Assembly: GCA_030602715.1 (NCBI GenBank)
Contig: JAUVZD010000012.1
Coordinates: 1 to 64,000 of the forward strand
DNA length: 64,000 nt
DNA from: Candidatus Coatesiibacteriota bacterium
Lineage (GTDB): Bacteria; RBG-13-66-14; B26-G2; JAUVZD01
Direction: 5' to 3'
The position numbers and the translations under genes are program-made. Shown one piece after another: positions 51,471 to 61,800 of this stretch. Numbering within the stretch: position 1 is the first letter of the stretch; each line of letters starts with the position of its first letter. Below the pieces are notes generated by a model. It did not search any database, was not told the origin of the DNA, and worked only from the letters and a program-made list of their open reading frames with translations.

Positions 51471-53042
51471 TTAATCGGACCAAATCTCCTCTCTTTTGAA
51501 CAGGTAATATCCCACATCCTTTAGCGGATGAATCCACTCCTTATGCAAAGCGTAATTCTTCTGGAACAGCGGGTGATAGTATAACTCCTCCGCTCCACCC
51601 CACACAAAGTGTATCCCCGCCTCATCCATCTTCGGTTTTGAATACATCATAATGTATAAGGGCTTCTTGGAGAGAACATACTCCACATCCCAGTTCTTAT
51701 GAAGTCCCCTTCCCAGAGAGGCGATGTGCTTATCGTTAAGTCCGGTCATATCTATCGTATATCTTTGGGAATAATAGGGCACCATCCCCGCAAAATTGAC
51801 CGCAATCTTATCATCCTCATCCGAGTGGTTCTTAATGTATAGCCCTATATCCTTCATTATTACGATATCCTCATGATATTTCGCCTCCATGTGGAATATC
51901 TTCCTCAGGGACATAGCATTGGTCAGAGCGAGGAGGTTGATAGCCACCAACATTAGAATTACAACGGAGATTATCACCTTGAATCTTTTCACATATTGCG
52001 CCAGCTTTATCGCACCGATGCCGGCAAACAGGCAAAAGATTGGGATGAGGGGAATGTAGAACCTCTCATGGGGCATCCAATCCCCACCAATATAGGTGAT
52101 GTATATCATCACCGATATAATCAGTATTATGTAGTGGATGTTTTCTTTGATTGAGCGATGGAATAGACCGACCAGGCTGAAGAGCATGACAAGCCCCATA
52201 GACGAGAGAAATTGTATGGTATATACAAAACCTAAGACCTCCTGTTCATAACTCAATGCGGTGGTCTTGGCATAATATGTATTGGGCAGTAGTTCGTGGT
52301 AATAAGACCATCTCCACCCCAGATAAATTAAAACGGCTATAACAAATATTCCCAGATTGATGAAAAAATCCCTCAAGGATTCACGTTTAACCAAGGTTTT
52401 TATAAACAAGGCAAAGAGCAGTATTCCTGCATAGACGAACCCATCGGCCCGAATGAGGAGTAAGAAGACGAGAAGAAGTGACCACAAATATCGCCACTTT
52501 CTGCTTGTTATTTTCTCCCAGAATACCGCCAAAAAGAAGATGGTGCAGAAGAATATGGTCTCAAGACCGGAATTCATATGTAGAAAAAACCTTCCATCAA
52601 CCGCCAATAAGAGAAGACCGAATATGGCAAAGCAGGCGAAGTTGACAATTTGAGCGTCCTCTCTTGCCAGGCGATCAACCTCCTTTTGAAGCGCCTTTAT
52701 AAAAACCGCCACCAAAAGAAAATAGAGAGCCATTGATAATATGATTGAGAAATATATGGGGTCTTCGCACCCGAAATAGAAGGGAATGCTATTTATGAGC
52801 ACCCACAGGAAATTGCTGTATCCCTCCACCCGTTCTCCGAGGTTATAGACCAGTCCATTCCCCTCGGCGAGATTTTGGGCATATCTATAACTTATATAGG
52901 CATCGTCCGTCGGATAGAACCAGGTCCCATATAAATAAAAAATCACTAAAACTAGTGAGAGGATCAGGATAGCCCTGGCAAACCCACCCTTTGCCCTGAT
53001 TATGTTTGTTTTCCCGTCAATCATAGATGGGAATTTTATCAT
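51471..53042 (-). CDS. GT-C type membrane glycosyltransferase (AftB-like)
   Basis: The 523-residue protein has the same architecture as its downstream paralogue: TDDAYISYRYAQNLAEGNGLVYNLGERVEGYSNFLW in the first loop, about ten helices and a C-terminal domain with YTIDMTGLNDKHIA. The C-terminal phrase corresponds to YVIDTMGINDYHIA in the neighbour. The two probably add sugars to envelope glycans or lipids in related steps. ATG 53042 is the first start; an internal ATG seven codons later is possible, and neither has a strong ribosome site. Confidence 0.8.
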   Translation of the reverse strand: MIKFPSMIDGKTNIIRAKGGFARAILILSLVLVIFYLYGTWFYPTDDAYISYRYAQNLAEGNGLVYNLGERVEGYSNFLWVLINSIPFYFGCEDPIYFSIILSMALYFLLVAVFIKALQKEVDRLAREDAQIVNFACFAIFGLLLLAVDGRFFLHMNSGLETIFFCTIFFLAVFWEKITSRKWRYLWSLLLVFLLLIRADGFVYAGILLFALFIKTLVKRESLRDFFINLGIFVIAVLIYLGWRWSYYHELLPNTYYAKTTALSYEQEVLGFVYTIQFLSSMGLVMLFSLVGLFHRSIKENIHYIILIISVMIYITYIGGDWMPHERFYIPLIPIFCLFAGIGAIKLAQYVKRFKVIISVVILMLVAINLLALTNAMSLRKIFHMEAKYHEDIVIMKDIGLYIKNHSDEDDKIAVNFAGMVPYYSQRYTIDMTGLNDKHIASLGRGLHKNWDVEYVLSKKPLYIMMYSKPKMDEAGIHFVWGGAEELYYHPLFQKNYALHKEWIHPLKDVGYYLFKREEIWSD

Positions 53043-53186
53043 ATATTCATTATTCTTAGGGGAAAAATGATGGTTTAGGGGGGACGGTTGTCCGGCTGGG
53101 CTTGTACTCCAGTTTGCCAGGAGGGTAAGGGTGGGTAATTGTTATTTAAAAAGTTAAATGAGCCCCAAAAAGGCTCTCCCCACGCC

Positions 53187-54026
53187 TCACCTTCCCCCTT
53201 CAAGCAGATTGTATACCTCCCGCCTGGGCACACCATACCTCTTCGCCAGGGCGGAGTATGCCTCCTTCTTGGTCAGCCCCTCTCGCATAAACTCCAAGAC
53301 CTGCGCCCTGAGCTCGTCCCTGGGGGGGAGTTCGGCTTTCGGCGCACTCACCGGCGGGGCTATAATCAGTGTAGCCTCCCCCTTGAACTCCCGCTCACCC
53401 GCCCGCTCGGCAAGCTCGCCCAGAGTCCCCCGCAGATACTCCTGATGGAGTTTTGAAATCTCCCGGGCTACCAGCGCCTGCCGTCCCTCACCCAGCGCCC
53501 CTGCAAGCTCGGACAAAACCCTCCCCAGCTCCCTTGCCGGGACAAAAAGCGCCAAAGCGCCCGCAAAATCCGCCACCCCGGAAAGGAGCCTCTCCCGCTC
53601 CCCCTTCTTCCTGGGGAGGAAGCCTATGAAGATGAATGGCTGGGCGGGGAAGTGGCAGACCGAGAGGGCGGCAGCAAGTGCCGAGGGACCGGGGAGGGGG
53701 ACGACCTCAAAGCCTGCCTCCACTACACCGGCCACCAGACGGGGTCCGGGGTCCGACAGCCCCGGGGTGCCGGCGTCGCTCACCAGGGCTACATCCCGAC
53801 CGGCGGAAAGCTCCGTCAGCACTCGTTGCAACGCCCGGGGGATAGCCCCCTCGTCGGCTCGGATGAGCGGGGTGGTTATGCCCAGGTGGGCGAGGAGCTT
53901 GCGGGTCACACGGGTATCCTCGCTGGCGATGAGGCTCACTTCGGCGAGAGCGCTCTCCGCCCTCAGGGTGATGTCCGCCAGATTCCCTATCGGCGTAGCC
54001 ACGACAAACAACTTGCCCTCATCCAT
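53187..54026 (-). CDS. rsmI: 16S rRNA (cytidine1402-2'-O)-methyltransferase
   Basis: The 279-residue enzyme matches RsmI, which methylates the ribose of C1402 in the decoding centre. Conserved blocks are LFVVATPIGNLADITLRA, IASEDTRVTRKLL, LVSDAGTPGLSDPG, VVPLPGPSALAAALS and the tail KKEAYSALAKRYGVPRREVY. The ATG at 54026 has no Shine-Dalgarno sequence. A TATAAT lies seven bases upstream, so the mRNA is probably leaderless. Confidence 0.95.
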   Translation of the reverse strand: MDEGKLFVVATPIGNLADITLRAESALAEVSLIASEDTRVTRKLLAHLGITTPLIRADEGAIPRALQRVLTELSAGRDVALVSDAGTPGLSDPGPRLVAGVVEAGFEVVPLPGPSALAAALSVCHFPAQPFIFIGFLPRKKGERERLLSGVADFAGALALFVPARELGRVLSELAGALGEGRQALVAREISKLHQEYLRGTLGELAERAGEREFKGEATLIIAPPVSAPKAELPPRDELRAQVLEFMREGLTKKEAYSALAKRYGVPRREVYNLLEGGR

Positions 54027-54033
54027 AGAGGAA

Positions 54034-54039
54034 ATTATA
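54034..54039 (-). promoter_or_regulatory. -10 element of a leaderless rsmI promoter
   Basis: Perfect TATAAT on the minus strand, seven bases before the rsmI ATG. Transcription would begin at or next to the A of ATG. The -35 (TTGCTT, 17-bp spacer) is weak. Confidence 0.6.
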
Positions 54040-54073
54040 AGTCAAGCGAGCGAAAAAAGCAATCCGCAAGCGA

Positions 54074-54102
54074 TTGACAACTCGCCTATCCTTTCTTATC
54101 CT
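54074..54102 (+). promoter_or_regulatory. Promoter of the transglutaminase-like lipoprotein (leaderless)
   Basis: Perfect TTGACA, 17-bp spacer, TATCCT. Seven bases follow and then the GTG at 54110, which places the transcription start on the start codon. Confidence 0.65.
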
Positions 54103-54109
54103 TGCGGTA

Positions 54110-56104
54110 GTGTCCTACCATTCAAAAGTATATATCGCTGTTCTTCTCGGGCTTGCATCAGCCCTCTCTGTTCTGAGCGGATGCTCCCTCTCCCCGCCAC
54201 AACATTCCCCGCGCATATATCTGCTTTATCCCCTGGATTCGGCAGGGGTTGGCGACCCTCCCTGCGGTTGGGTGGAGGTCTTCGCCGAAACTTCCGGTGA
54301 CGAACTGCTCTACAGCGGAAAAGCCCACCAACTGCTGGTCTGCCCGGAGGGGCTGTTGGAACTTGAGCGTTCTTTCTGGATACACCTGGATGGTAAAAGC
54401 GGCAACCTGCTACTGTATAAAGAGAAGCAGAAACCGCTCGGCAGAATTGTAACCCTGGCTGGGAATGAGGACGGGTCCTATGTCTGCACGGCTGACTTTG
54501 GCGAGGGTGAAGAGCAATCCTTCTCCACTATGGAAAACATCTACCCGATGGATTCCGCTTATCTTCTCCCCCAGCTTCTACCCCGGGGAACAACCTCATT
54601 CACCCTGCTCAATCCGCTAGACCTGTCCCGTTATTCAGCAGAGACACAGACCATATCCACAGGCGACGGAGAGATTCAGTGGCGCTTGTATGGCGACGGA
54701 GAGCTCATCATGGAGATGAGATTGGATGAAGATGGAGTCCTGATTGAGGGGAAGGACCGCCTGCAAGGTCTCCTCATTCAGCCGGCGGAGGAACTCCCCT
54801 CAATGCTTGTCCCTGCACCACTGATGGTAGCCGAAACCCCCTGGCCGCAGACCGACCCTCAGGCTCCTTTCCAGGCATATGTGCGAGCAACTCTGATAGG
54901 GGTGGATGTTGACGGTGGAGTGCTCTCAAGCGTCAGCCAGAGCTTCACCGGGATTGCCTACGGTGGAACTATCAGCGGGGTCTTCACCCTTATGTCCCCC
55001 CCGACACCGACGGAACCGACCTCACCAGCGAAGACCAAGCCCCCACCAACGGAGGAGGTATTCATACCATATAAACTTCCTCCAGCTATTGATGAAATCT
55101 TACAGGAACTCTCCTCGCCCAACGCAAACCAGCAGGAGACCGCCGACCGTCTTGCCCGCTGGATGGCGGTAAACATTGTGCCCGCTCCAATGGACCATCA
55201 CCCTATACACCTGCTGAGCTCCGGTTCAGGCTCCGAACAAGGTATTGCCTCCGCGGGCGCCCTTCTGGCGAGCCGACTGGGGCTTTCCGCCCGCCCCATC
55301 TTCGGCTTGCTCTACGACCCCTTCTACGGCGGCCTGCGGGAGGGTCACTGGTTGGAGGTATTCTTACCGGGTAGGGGCTGGGTGGCTTACGACTTACTGC
55401 GGGGCAAGGAGGCGGGCGGAGACCGCATCCGACTTGCGGTGGGAGCGGAAGCCCTAACAGCTCATCTGCTCTCCCTGGACTGCACTCTGTTAAGCAAGCC
55501 CCCGTCCGCCGACATCTTCCTCCCCCTGGACAACACCTTCTATTATTATTGCCAGGATCAAAGGATTGCCAGCGCCCATCTCTTCCGCAAAAGCTCCACC
55601 AGCGACAAGCTCAGCTTCCGGGTGGAAAGCCCGGCACTGATATATGAGGGCTATCTACGCCTGCCCACCACCAAGGATTATGGGGAGCTGTTGATAACCC
55701 CATCGGAGAATTCCGAGGAGGCGGAACTTTTTCCCTTCCAACAAGCCCTATCCTTCCCCCTCTATCCGCTGAATGGCGAAACCCAACCGATAATACCCGG
55801 CGACTTCTACAACCCGGCGACCTTCCTGGTGCTCCTCCACTACTCCGGCGCAATCAAGGGTTCATCACCGCTCATACTGCAGAGCATCTGGTCGCCCTTG
55901 CAGATGGACGGCGACCTCCTCTGGCAGGGGGCGGGGGGAATGGAGGTGGGCGGGGAGTATTTGGATGCGGAGGTCTATCTGCTGCAACCACTGGGGCTCT
56001 ATCTCTGGGTGAGCCCGGATGGCGAGCTACTTGGTCTGGAATGGGAGGGGGTCAGCGCCAAGTCGGAGGGGAGTGAGCTAGAGGGGAAAGGAGGTGAGAG
56101 TTGA
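54110..56104 (+). CDS. Lipoprotein with a transglutaminase-like domain lacking the catalytic Cys
   Basis: From GTG 54110 the protein has 664 residues and a lipoprotein signal ending in VLSGC. The TTG at 54074 would place the promoter inside the gene. The first 300 residues are beta-rich; a Pro/Thr linker (PPTPTEPTSPAKTKPPPTEE) follows. Next comes a transglutaminase-like fold (about residues 330-430) with GALLASRLGLSARPIFG, the His in GHWLEVFLPGRGWVAYD and its Asp. The nucleophilic Cys before the first helix is absent (SEQGIASAG). The remainder is beta-rich and unassigned. It probably works as a binding protein in the envelope. Confidence 0.7.
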   Translation: MSYHSKVYIAVLLGLASALSVLSGCSLSPPQHSPRIYLLYPLDSAGVGDPPCGWVEVFAETSGDELLYSGKAHQLLVCPEGLLELERSFWIHLDGKSGNLLLYKEKQKPLGRIVTLAGNEDGSYVCTADFGEGEEQSFSTMENIYPMDSAYLLPQLLPRGTTSFTLLNPLDLSRYSAETQTISTGDGEIQWRLYGDGELIMEMRLDEDGVLIEGKDRLQGLLIQPAEELPSMLVPAPLMVAETPWPQTDPQAPFQAYVRATLIGVDVDGGVLSSVSQSFTGIAYGGTISGVFTLMSPPTPTEPTSPAKTKPPPTEEVFIPYKLPPAIDEILQELSSPNANQQETADRLARWMAVNIVPAPMDHHPIHLLSSGSGSEQGIASAGALLASRLGLSARPIFGLLYDPFYGGLREGHWLEVFLPGRGWVAYDLLRGKEAGGDRIRLAVGAEALTAHLLSLDCTLLSKPPSADIFLPLDNTFYYYCQDQRIASAHLFRKSSTSDKLSFRVESPALIYEGYLRLPTTKDYGELLITPSENSEEAELFPFQQALSFPLYPLNGETQPIIPGDFYNPATFLVLLHYSGAIKGSSPLILQSIWSPLQMDGDLLWQGAGGMEVGGEYLDAEVYLLQPLGLYLWVSPDGELLGLEWEGVSAKSEGSELEGKGGES

Positions 56105-56141
56105 TTTAATAAGCGATTAACAATTAAAAAGCTAAATCGGT

Positions 56142-56342
56142 CTATACTGTATCAAATTGTAAACTCTTCAGCATTTCCGCAGGGACGCGCTTGCTCAAGC
56201 CCAGCATTTCAATGCCAACCACATTTCCATTGGCGTCATAGTCAAGAATAACCCCCGGTCTAACTTCCTCAGACTCAACGATTGCTGATTCATCAAGCCT
56301 AAAATACAGGGCGTCATTTTTATGGTCCACTTTTAGTCTCAT
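56142..56342 (-). CDS. DUF2283 protein, putative antitoxin-like partner
   Basis: The 66-residue protein matches DUF2283: KVDHKNDALYFRLDESAI, EVRPGVILDYDANGNVVGIEML and a final helix. GGAGAT precedes the ATG, which starts right after the DUF4258 stop. The DUF4258/DUF2283 pair is common in genomes and behaves like a toxin-antitoxin module by context; activity is unproven. Confidence 0.85.
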   Translation of the reverse strand: MRLKVDHKNDALYFRLDESAIVESEEVRPGVILDYDANGNVVGIEMLGLSKRVPAEMLKSLQFDTV

Positions 56343-56344
56343 GA

Positions 56345-56587
56345 TTATCTCCTTATTCTGCGGTTGAAAAAGATAGTTACGATTCTCTGGGGCTTAAGGT
56401 CTGGATTCACCACAATGTGCAAATATCGTCCCTCATAATCTTCAATTGCTCTAATGTAGTGAACCATACCATTATCCTTCAACTCCTTTCTCTCCGGATC
56501 TTCCATAGCCAATTTTACCCAATCTTCTAGGATATTCCGTTCACCTAGCATATCATAAGCATGTTCGGAAAATTCATACTCGGTCAT
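56345..56587 (-). CDS. DUF4258 protein, putative toxin-like partner
   Basis: The 80-residue protein has the DUF4258 pattern: EFSEHAYDMLGERNI, WVKLAMEDPE, HYIRAIEDYEGRYLHIVVNPD and RIVTIFFNRRIR. The His and Arg positions resemble RelE/BrnT-like RNases. It is coupled to DUF2283 by two bases. AAAGG precedes the ATG. Confidence 0.82.
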   Translation of the reverse strand: MTEYEFSEHAYDMLGERNILEDWVKLAMEDPERKELKDNGMVHYIRAIEDYEGRYLHIVVNPDLKPQRIVTIFFNRRIRR

Positions 56588-56724
56588 GGAATAACCTTTC
56601 CAAGAGTTTCACTTTATCATATGATTACAACTTCCATTTCATACAGATTATACAAAATTTTTTGATTAAATTGCTAATTTTTACGTCCAATCTTCACCTT
56701 TTTCAAAAATATGTTAATAACCCC

Positions 56725-57459
56725 ATGACCGTCCCCAAATTCATCACCTATCCCCCCTTTGAGAGCGATGAGCGGGTGGGCACCCTCACAACTACCCGGC
56801 ACGCCTTGCCCACTATGAAAGGCGGCTCGCGTGCCGAGGGGGAGATTGCCCACCTCTGCCGGGTGGTGGGCTTGGAGGTGGACAGGCTGGCGACAGCCCA
56901 GCAGGTGCACGGCGATGTGGTCGTTCGGGTCAGGGCTTCCGGGCGGATGGTCCTTCCCGACACCGATGCGCTGATAACTTGTGAGCCGGGAAGGATACTT
57001 GCGGTATTTACCGCCGACTGCGTCCCCGGCTTGCTCTACGACAGCCGAAGCCCGGCAGTCGGGATCTTCCACGCCGGCTGGCGGGGGACGCTGGCGAACA
57101 TCGCCGAGAGGACGGTGTCCACTATGATTAAAGAATTCAACACCCGCCCCGGCGACCTTCTGGTGGCTTTAGGTCCCGCCATCTGCGGGGATAACTATGT
57201 CGTGGGCAGGGAGGTGGGGAAGAAGTTCATCTCCAGATTTGGTGAAAACAACCCCCATATAACCGTTGATGATGGGGGCATCAAGCCGGATCTGCGGGGC
57301 TTAATCAGCGCTCAGTTGGAGGCGCTCGGCGTTCCCGGTAAGTCCATCTACATCCACCCCCAGTGCACATTTGCCGAAGAATCCTGGTGGTATTCCTATC
57401 GTCGTGAGGGGGAGAGAGCCGAGCGGATGATGAGTTCCATCTGGCTGAAGTCCGCCTAA
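56725..57459 (+). CDS. pgeF: YfiH/PgeF-family purine nucleoside phosphorylase or peptidoglycan editing factor
   Basis: The 244-residue protein has the DUF152 pattern: QQVHGDVV, DALITCEPGRILAVFTADCVPGLLYD, AVGIFHAGWRGTLANI. The metal ligands are two His and one Cys. E. coli YfiH (PgeF) removes wrongly inserted L-Ser from peptidoglycan precursors, and family members also act on purine nucleosides. ATG 56725 is chosen because earlier starts add unrelated residues; no ribosome site is seen. Confidence 0.88.
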   Translation: MTVPKFITYPPFESDERVGTLTTTRHALPTMKGGSRAEGEIAHLCRVVGLEVDRLATAQQVHGDVVVRVRASGRMVLPDTDALITCEPGRILAVFTADCVPGLLYDSRSPAVGIFHAGWRGTLANIAERTVSTMIKEFNTRPGDLLVALGPAICGDNYVVGREVGKKFISRFGENNPHITVDDGGIKPDLRGLISAQLEALGVPGKSIYIHPQCTFAEESWWYSYRREGERAERMMSSIWLKSA

Positions 57460-57499
57460 ATCCCCCCCAAAAAAATCCCTCCTCACCCTCCGATTTTCC

Positions 57500-57528
57500 T
57501 TTACTCAACATATGTTTTGTGGTATGTT
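57500..57528 (+). promoter_or_regulatory. Putative promoter of sbcD-sbcC
   Basis: TTTACT, 17-bp spacer, TATGTT, 15 bases before the sbcD start. Confidence 0.4.
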
Positions 57529-57543
57529 ACAGACGGTGATACT

Positions 57544-58800
57544 ATGCCCGCCAAGAATAATTCCATCGTCCGCATACTCCATCTCGCCGACCTCCATCTG
57601 GGGGAACTTCCCCATAACCCCCCGGCGGGAGCTGACTCCACCCGCTCCCGCTTCCAGGACCTGCTCGCCACTCTGGACTCCGCCGTGGAGCTTGCAGTCA
57701 GCAGACCGGTTGACGCCCTGCTCATCGCCGGCGACGCCTTCAACTCCCCCCATCCATCTCCACTCCACCTGCGGGAGCTGGCGATCCGCCTGCGCAGACT
57801 CCTTGACGCCAACATCCCCATCGTCGCCATACCCGGCAACCATGACTCCGCCCCCAGACCGGGCAAAGCCTGCCCATTGGAAGCCCTCTCCGCCCTCGGA
57901 GTGCCCGGCTTCCACCTGGCAACCTCCCCCCGGCTACTAACCGTCCACCTGGCACACGGAAAGGGACCGCTCTATGTCCTCGCTCTGCCCTGGCCCTCCC
58001 GCTCCTGGCTGGGGGAGGACTTATCCCGGGCATCCGATGTCAACCAAGCCCTAAAAAGCACCATCATCTCCCGGGTATCCAGCCTGTCTTCTAAAATCCC
58101 TCCCCACCGCCCATCACTGCTCCTGGCACACATCAGCCTGGCGGGAAGCAAGCTGAGCGACAATCTCCCCGCTCACATCGGCGGGGACATTCCCTTCCCC
58201 CCCAGCCGGCTCCTGCCCAAGCCCCTGCTCTACGGCGCCCTGGGGCATCACCATCACCACCAAGCCCTGACCACTGCGGACCGCAGACCGCTGGTATATG
58301 CCGGCTCGCCGGCGCCCCTAAGCTTCGCCGAAGGGGGGCAGACCAAGGGCTGTGTGCTGGTCACCATTGCAGAGGGAAAAGCCGACTGGGAGTTTGTCCC
58401 CCTGCCCGGCAGACCCCTGCGCCAACTGGTGGTGGATTTGCGGGGTAGAGGTGAGCCCTTCAAGGTGATGGAGCAAGCCCTGCAGGATGAGCCGCTCGGA
58501 GAAGCCATTCTGCGCATCAAGGTGAGAATTGGGGAGGAGGAGGAGACGCTGGATTGGAAGCGGATGAAAGAGGTGGTGCAGGGGAAGAAAGTCTATCACT
58601 TCACCGGCTTCCAGATGGAGCGGGAGCAGTCCAGGCGGGCTGCGCCCTCCGCCATCAACCCCCGCCTGCCGGTCCTCAGCGCCCTGGAGGAATTTTTCGG
58701 CGACAACCCCCGCATGCGCTCCCGCAAGAAAGCACTCTTAGAACTCGCCGAGGAACTGCTTAGAAGGATCAGGGGAAGCGAAAGGGGGGCTCGCTGGTGA
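57544..58800 (+). CDS. sbcD: DNA repair exonuclease SbcD (Mre11-type)
   Basis: The 418-residue metallophosphoesterase is the nuclease subunit of SbcCD, which processes DNA hairpins and protein-blocked ends. The metal-binding motifs appear in order: LADLHLG, LLIAGDAFN, VAIPGNHDS, LLLAHISL and LYGALGHHHHHQ. ATG 57544 has GGTGA upstream. The gene ends in TGATG, overlapping sbcC by one base. Confidence 0.95.
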   Translation: MPAKNNSIVRILHLADLHLGELPHNPPAGADSTRSRFQDLLATLDSAVELAVSRPVDALLIAGDAFNSPHPSPLHLRELAIRLRRLLDANIPIVAIPGNHDSAPRPGKACPLEALSALGVPGFHLATSPRLLTVHLAHGKGPLYVLALPWPSRSWLGEDLSRASDVNQALKSTIISRVSSLSSKIPPHRPSLLLAHISLAGSKLSDNLPAHIGGDIPFPPSRLLPKPLLYGALGHHHHHQALTTADRRPLVYAGSPAPLSFAEGGQTKGCVLVTIAEGKADWEFVPLPGRPLRQLVVDLRGRGEPFKVMEQALQDEPLGEAILRIKVRIGEEEETLDWKRMKEVVQGKKVYHFTGFQMEREQSRRAAPSAINPRLPVLSALEEFFGDNPRMRSRKKALLELAEELLRRIRGSERGARW

Positions 58801-61800
58801 TGATACCCCAGCTCCTCAGGTTGGAGAACTTCCTCAGTTACGGTTCTGAGCCGGTGCAGGTGGAATTCAGCGGATTGGGATGCGCCTGCCTCTCCGGCGG
58901 GAACGGAGCGGGAAAGAGCGCCCTGCTGGAGGCAATGACCTGGGCTCTTTGGGGTAAAGCCCGGGGGGGCAACATTGAAGCGGACCGGCTTATTAACGCC
59001 TCCGCCCGTGCTAGCGGGGGGCGGATGAGGGTGGTCCTGGAGTTCATCTGTAATGGCGATTTGTATAAGGTGGAACGCTGGTTTCAGAAGAAGGGCAAGA
59101 GCGCAAACACCACCCTTACCCTCTGGGTCTATAATTCGTCTAAAAAAAGCTACCAGTTGTGGTCGGAGGGAGTGAGGCAGACCCAGAGGCTTCTTCTGGA
59201 ACTGCTCGGTCTGGATTACGAGACCTTCATCACCACCAGCTTCCTGCTGCAGGGGCAGGCGGACCGCTTCCATCGGGCAAGCGACTCCGAGAAGAAGGAG
59301 ATACTGGGCAGAATCCTGGGGCTTTCGCTCTACGACCGTCTGGCTGAGACCGCAAGGGAGGAAGCCCGCCTGACCGAAGGTCAACTGGAAGCTCTGGAGG
59401 GCGAACGCTCAAGCCTTAGAGCCGCTCTGCGTGATGAGGGTGGTGTGTTGAGGGAGCTGGAAGAGGTCCAGGGGAAGGTGCAGGCGCTTGAAGGCGAACT
59501 GAGCGATAAGCGAGAAAAGTTGGATAAGTTGGGCGGGGAGCTTGCACAACTGGGGGAGAAGCTGGGTAAACTGAGGGCTCTGCGAGAGGAGAGGGAAAAG
59601 CTCGCAGACGAGCTTTCCGCTTTGGGCAATCAGGAGCAGGCAGCGAAAAGAGAGCTTTCCAGCCTGAAGGAGTTGCTCGCCAGAAGCGACGATATCCGCT
59701 CCGCCGCAAAAGAGCAGGCCAGCCTGCAAGCCGAGGCTGAGCGCTGGGGGAAGCTCCTTGCCGAGGACAGCACTCTGACGGGGAAGATAACCGCTCTGGA
59801 GAAGGAGATTGCCCAGAGGGAGAGGGGGTTACTCTCCGAGAGGGCGACCCTTAGAGAAGAGGTATCCGCCCTGAAGGGGGAGCTAAAATCCATCTCCTCC
59901 CTACTCGCCGAAGAGAAGGGGTTGCGCGCCAAGCTTGCCGAGGGGGAGGGGTTAGCCGAAGAGATGGTGAAACAGGAAGAGCTGGCGGAAAAGGCGAAAG
60001 AGCTTGAGGGGATGGCGGAGGCTTTGCGCCGGGAGCTCTCCGCCCTGAGGGGCAGGAAGCAGGCTGAGCTGGCTTCCCAAAGAGAACGGCTCTCCAAGCT
60101 GGAGGCGCTCTCCGGTGAGTTCTCCAAAATGCAAGAGGAGTCGGCACAACTTGAGACGCTTTTCAGGGAACGTGAAGGGAAGGAGGGGGCTCTTTCCAAT
60201 ATCGGTCGGAAAACCACCGAAAATGAGAGGGAGTTAGCCTCCTGCGGTCAGGGGCTGACAGCTATTGCCCACAGGCTCTCCGCTCTGGGTGAGCTCTCCA
60301 CCACCGCCCGGGGGGCAGACGCCGTCTGTCCCCTATGCCGCAGAGAATTGGACCGGGCAAGCCGGGAGGAGGTGGTAGCTCACCTGGCTGACGAGGAAGA
60401 GGCTCTCCGTAAGGAAGAAGCCCTCCTCCAAGAGAAGGAGAAGGAGTTACTGGATGAGGGGGGAAGACTGAGCGAGCTCCAGAGCCACCTCAAGGAGGAG
60501 ATTGAGGAGTTGAAGTTGCGCACAAAACCGCTTTCCGCCCTCCTCTGGCGAATGGAGCAAGCCCGTCGGGAACTTGCCCACCGGGAAGAGCATGAAGCCG
60601 AAGCGGACAAGCTCTCCCGTCACCTGGCACAGGGCAAGGGCTTAGACCCCAAGCTGGAGGAAAGACTGGAGGATGCCCTGCAAGAGGTCTCCCTCCTCGG
60701 CTACGACCCCAAACGCCACCTGCAGATGCAGGGGGAACTTTCAGCGATAAGGGCTCTGGGCGAGCGGCTGAGGGAGATAGAGGACGCCGGGGTGCGCCAG
60801 GCGGAGGTGGAAGCTCGGATGGAGGAGCTGGAAGGGAAGCTGGTTGTTCTGGAGCGGGCGTTGGATGAGAGAAGCTACGCCCGGGAACTCCTTCAACGGA
60901 GAGAAAGGACGGCGGAAAGAAGACGCTCTCTGGGCTACGACCGCCGGGCACACAATCAGGTGGAGGTGGAGCTTGAGCGCCTTGCCGGGGCGCAGGAGCG
61001 CTTAATAGAGCTAACCCTCGCCAAGGAACGGGAAGAAAATCTGGGTTCTATGCTCTCCCAGCTTGCCGAGCAGAGCGCCTCAAGGCGAGAGAGGTTCTCC
61101 CACCTTGAAGGGGAACTATCCACTTATGAGGAATACTCCAAGCGCTGGGAGCAAGCCAAAGAGCGACAAAAACAGTTGAAAGAGGAGCTGGGCGCCCTGG
61201 AGACGGAGAAAGCTCAACTGGATAGGCAAGAGGGAGCTCTCAAGGAGAGGCTTTCGGCACTCAATGAAAACCGCAAGCGGGCGGACCAGCTGAGGGTTAA
61301 GGTTGGGGAGCTAAGGGAGAGAGATCGCTTGGCACGGCTCCTGGCGGAGGCTTGCGGTCGCCGGGGGGTGCAGGCTCGGATGATAGAGACCGTGCTTGAC
61401 GAGCTGGAACGTTCCGCTAATGCCATCCTTGCCACCCTGACCGGAGGCTCTTTGCACCTGCGCCTCATCACTCAGGAGCTGACCAAAGGAGGTAGAAAAC
61501 GGGAGGTATTACGGGTGGTGGTAAGTCAGGGGGGAAGCCGGCGACCCTTTGAGCTTTTCAGCGGGGGGGAGGCTTTCCGCATCAGCTTCGCCCTTCGGTT
61601 GGCAATCTCCCGACTGCTGGTGGGGGGAAATGGAGAGAGTCCCCCCTTTCTGGTGATAGACGAGGGCTTCGGCACCCAGGACGCCGAGGGGATAGAGGCT
61701 ATGATTGAGACCATCGGCAAGGTGAGCGCCGATTTCGCCCTCATTCTGGTCATCACCCACCTGGAGGAGCTCAAATCCCGCTTTGAACGGGTGATAGAGG

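Noticed and set aside
59630..60217. 195-codon Ser-rich minus-strand frame inside sbcC
   Set aside because: It is the antisense of Glu/Leu-rich coiled coil; such frames lack stops for compositional reasons.
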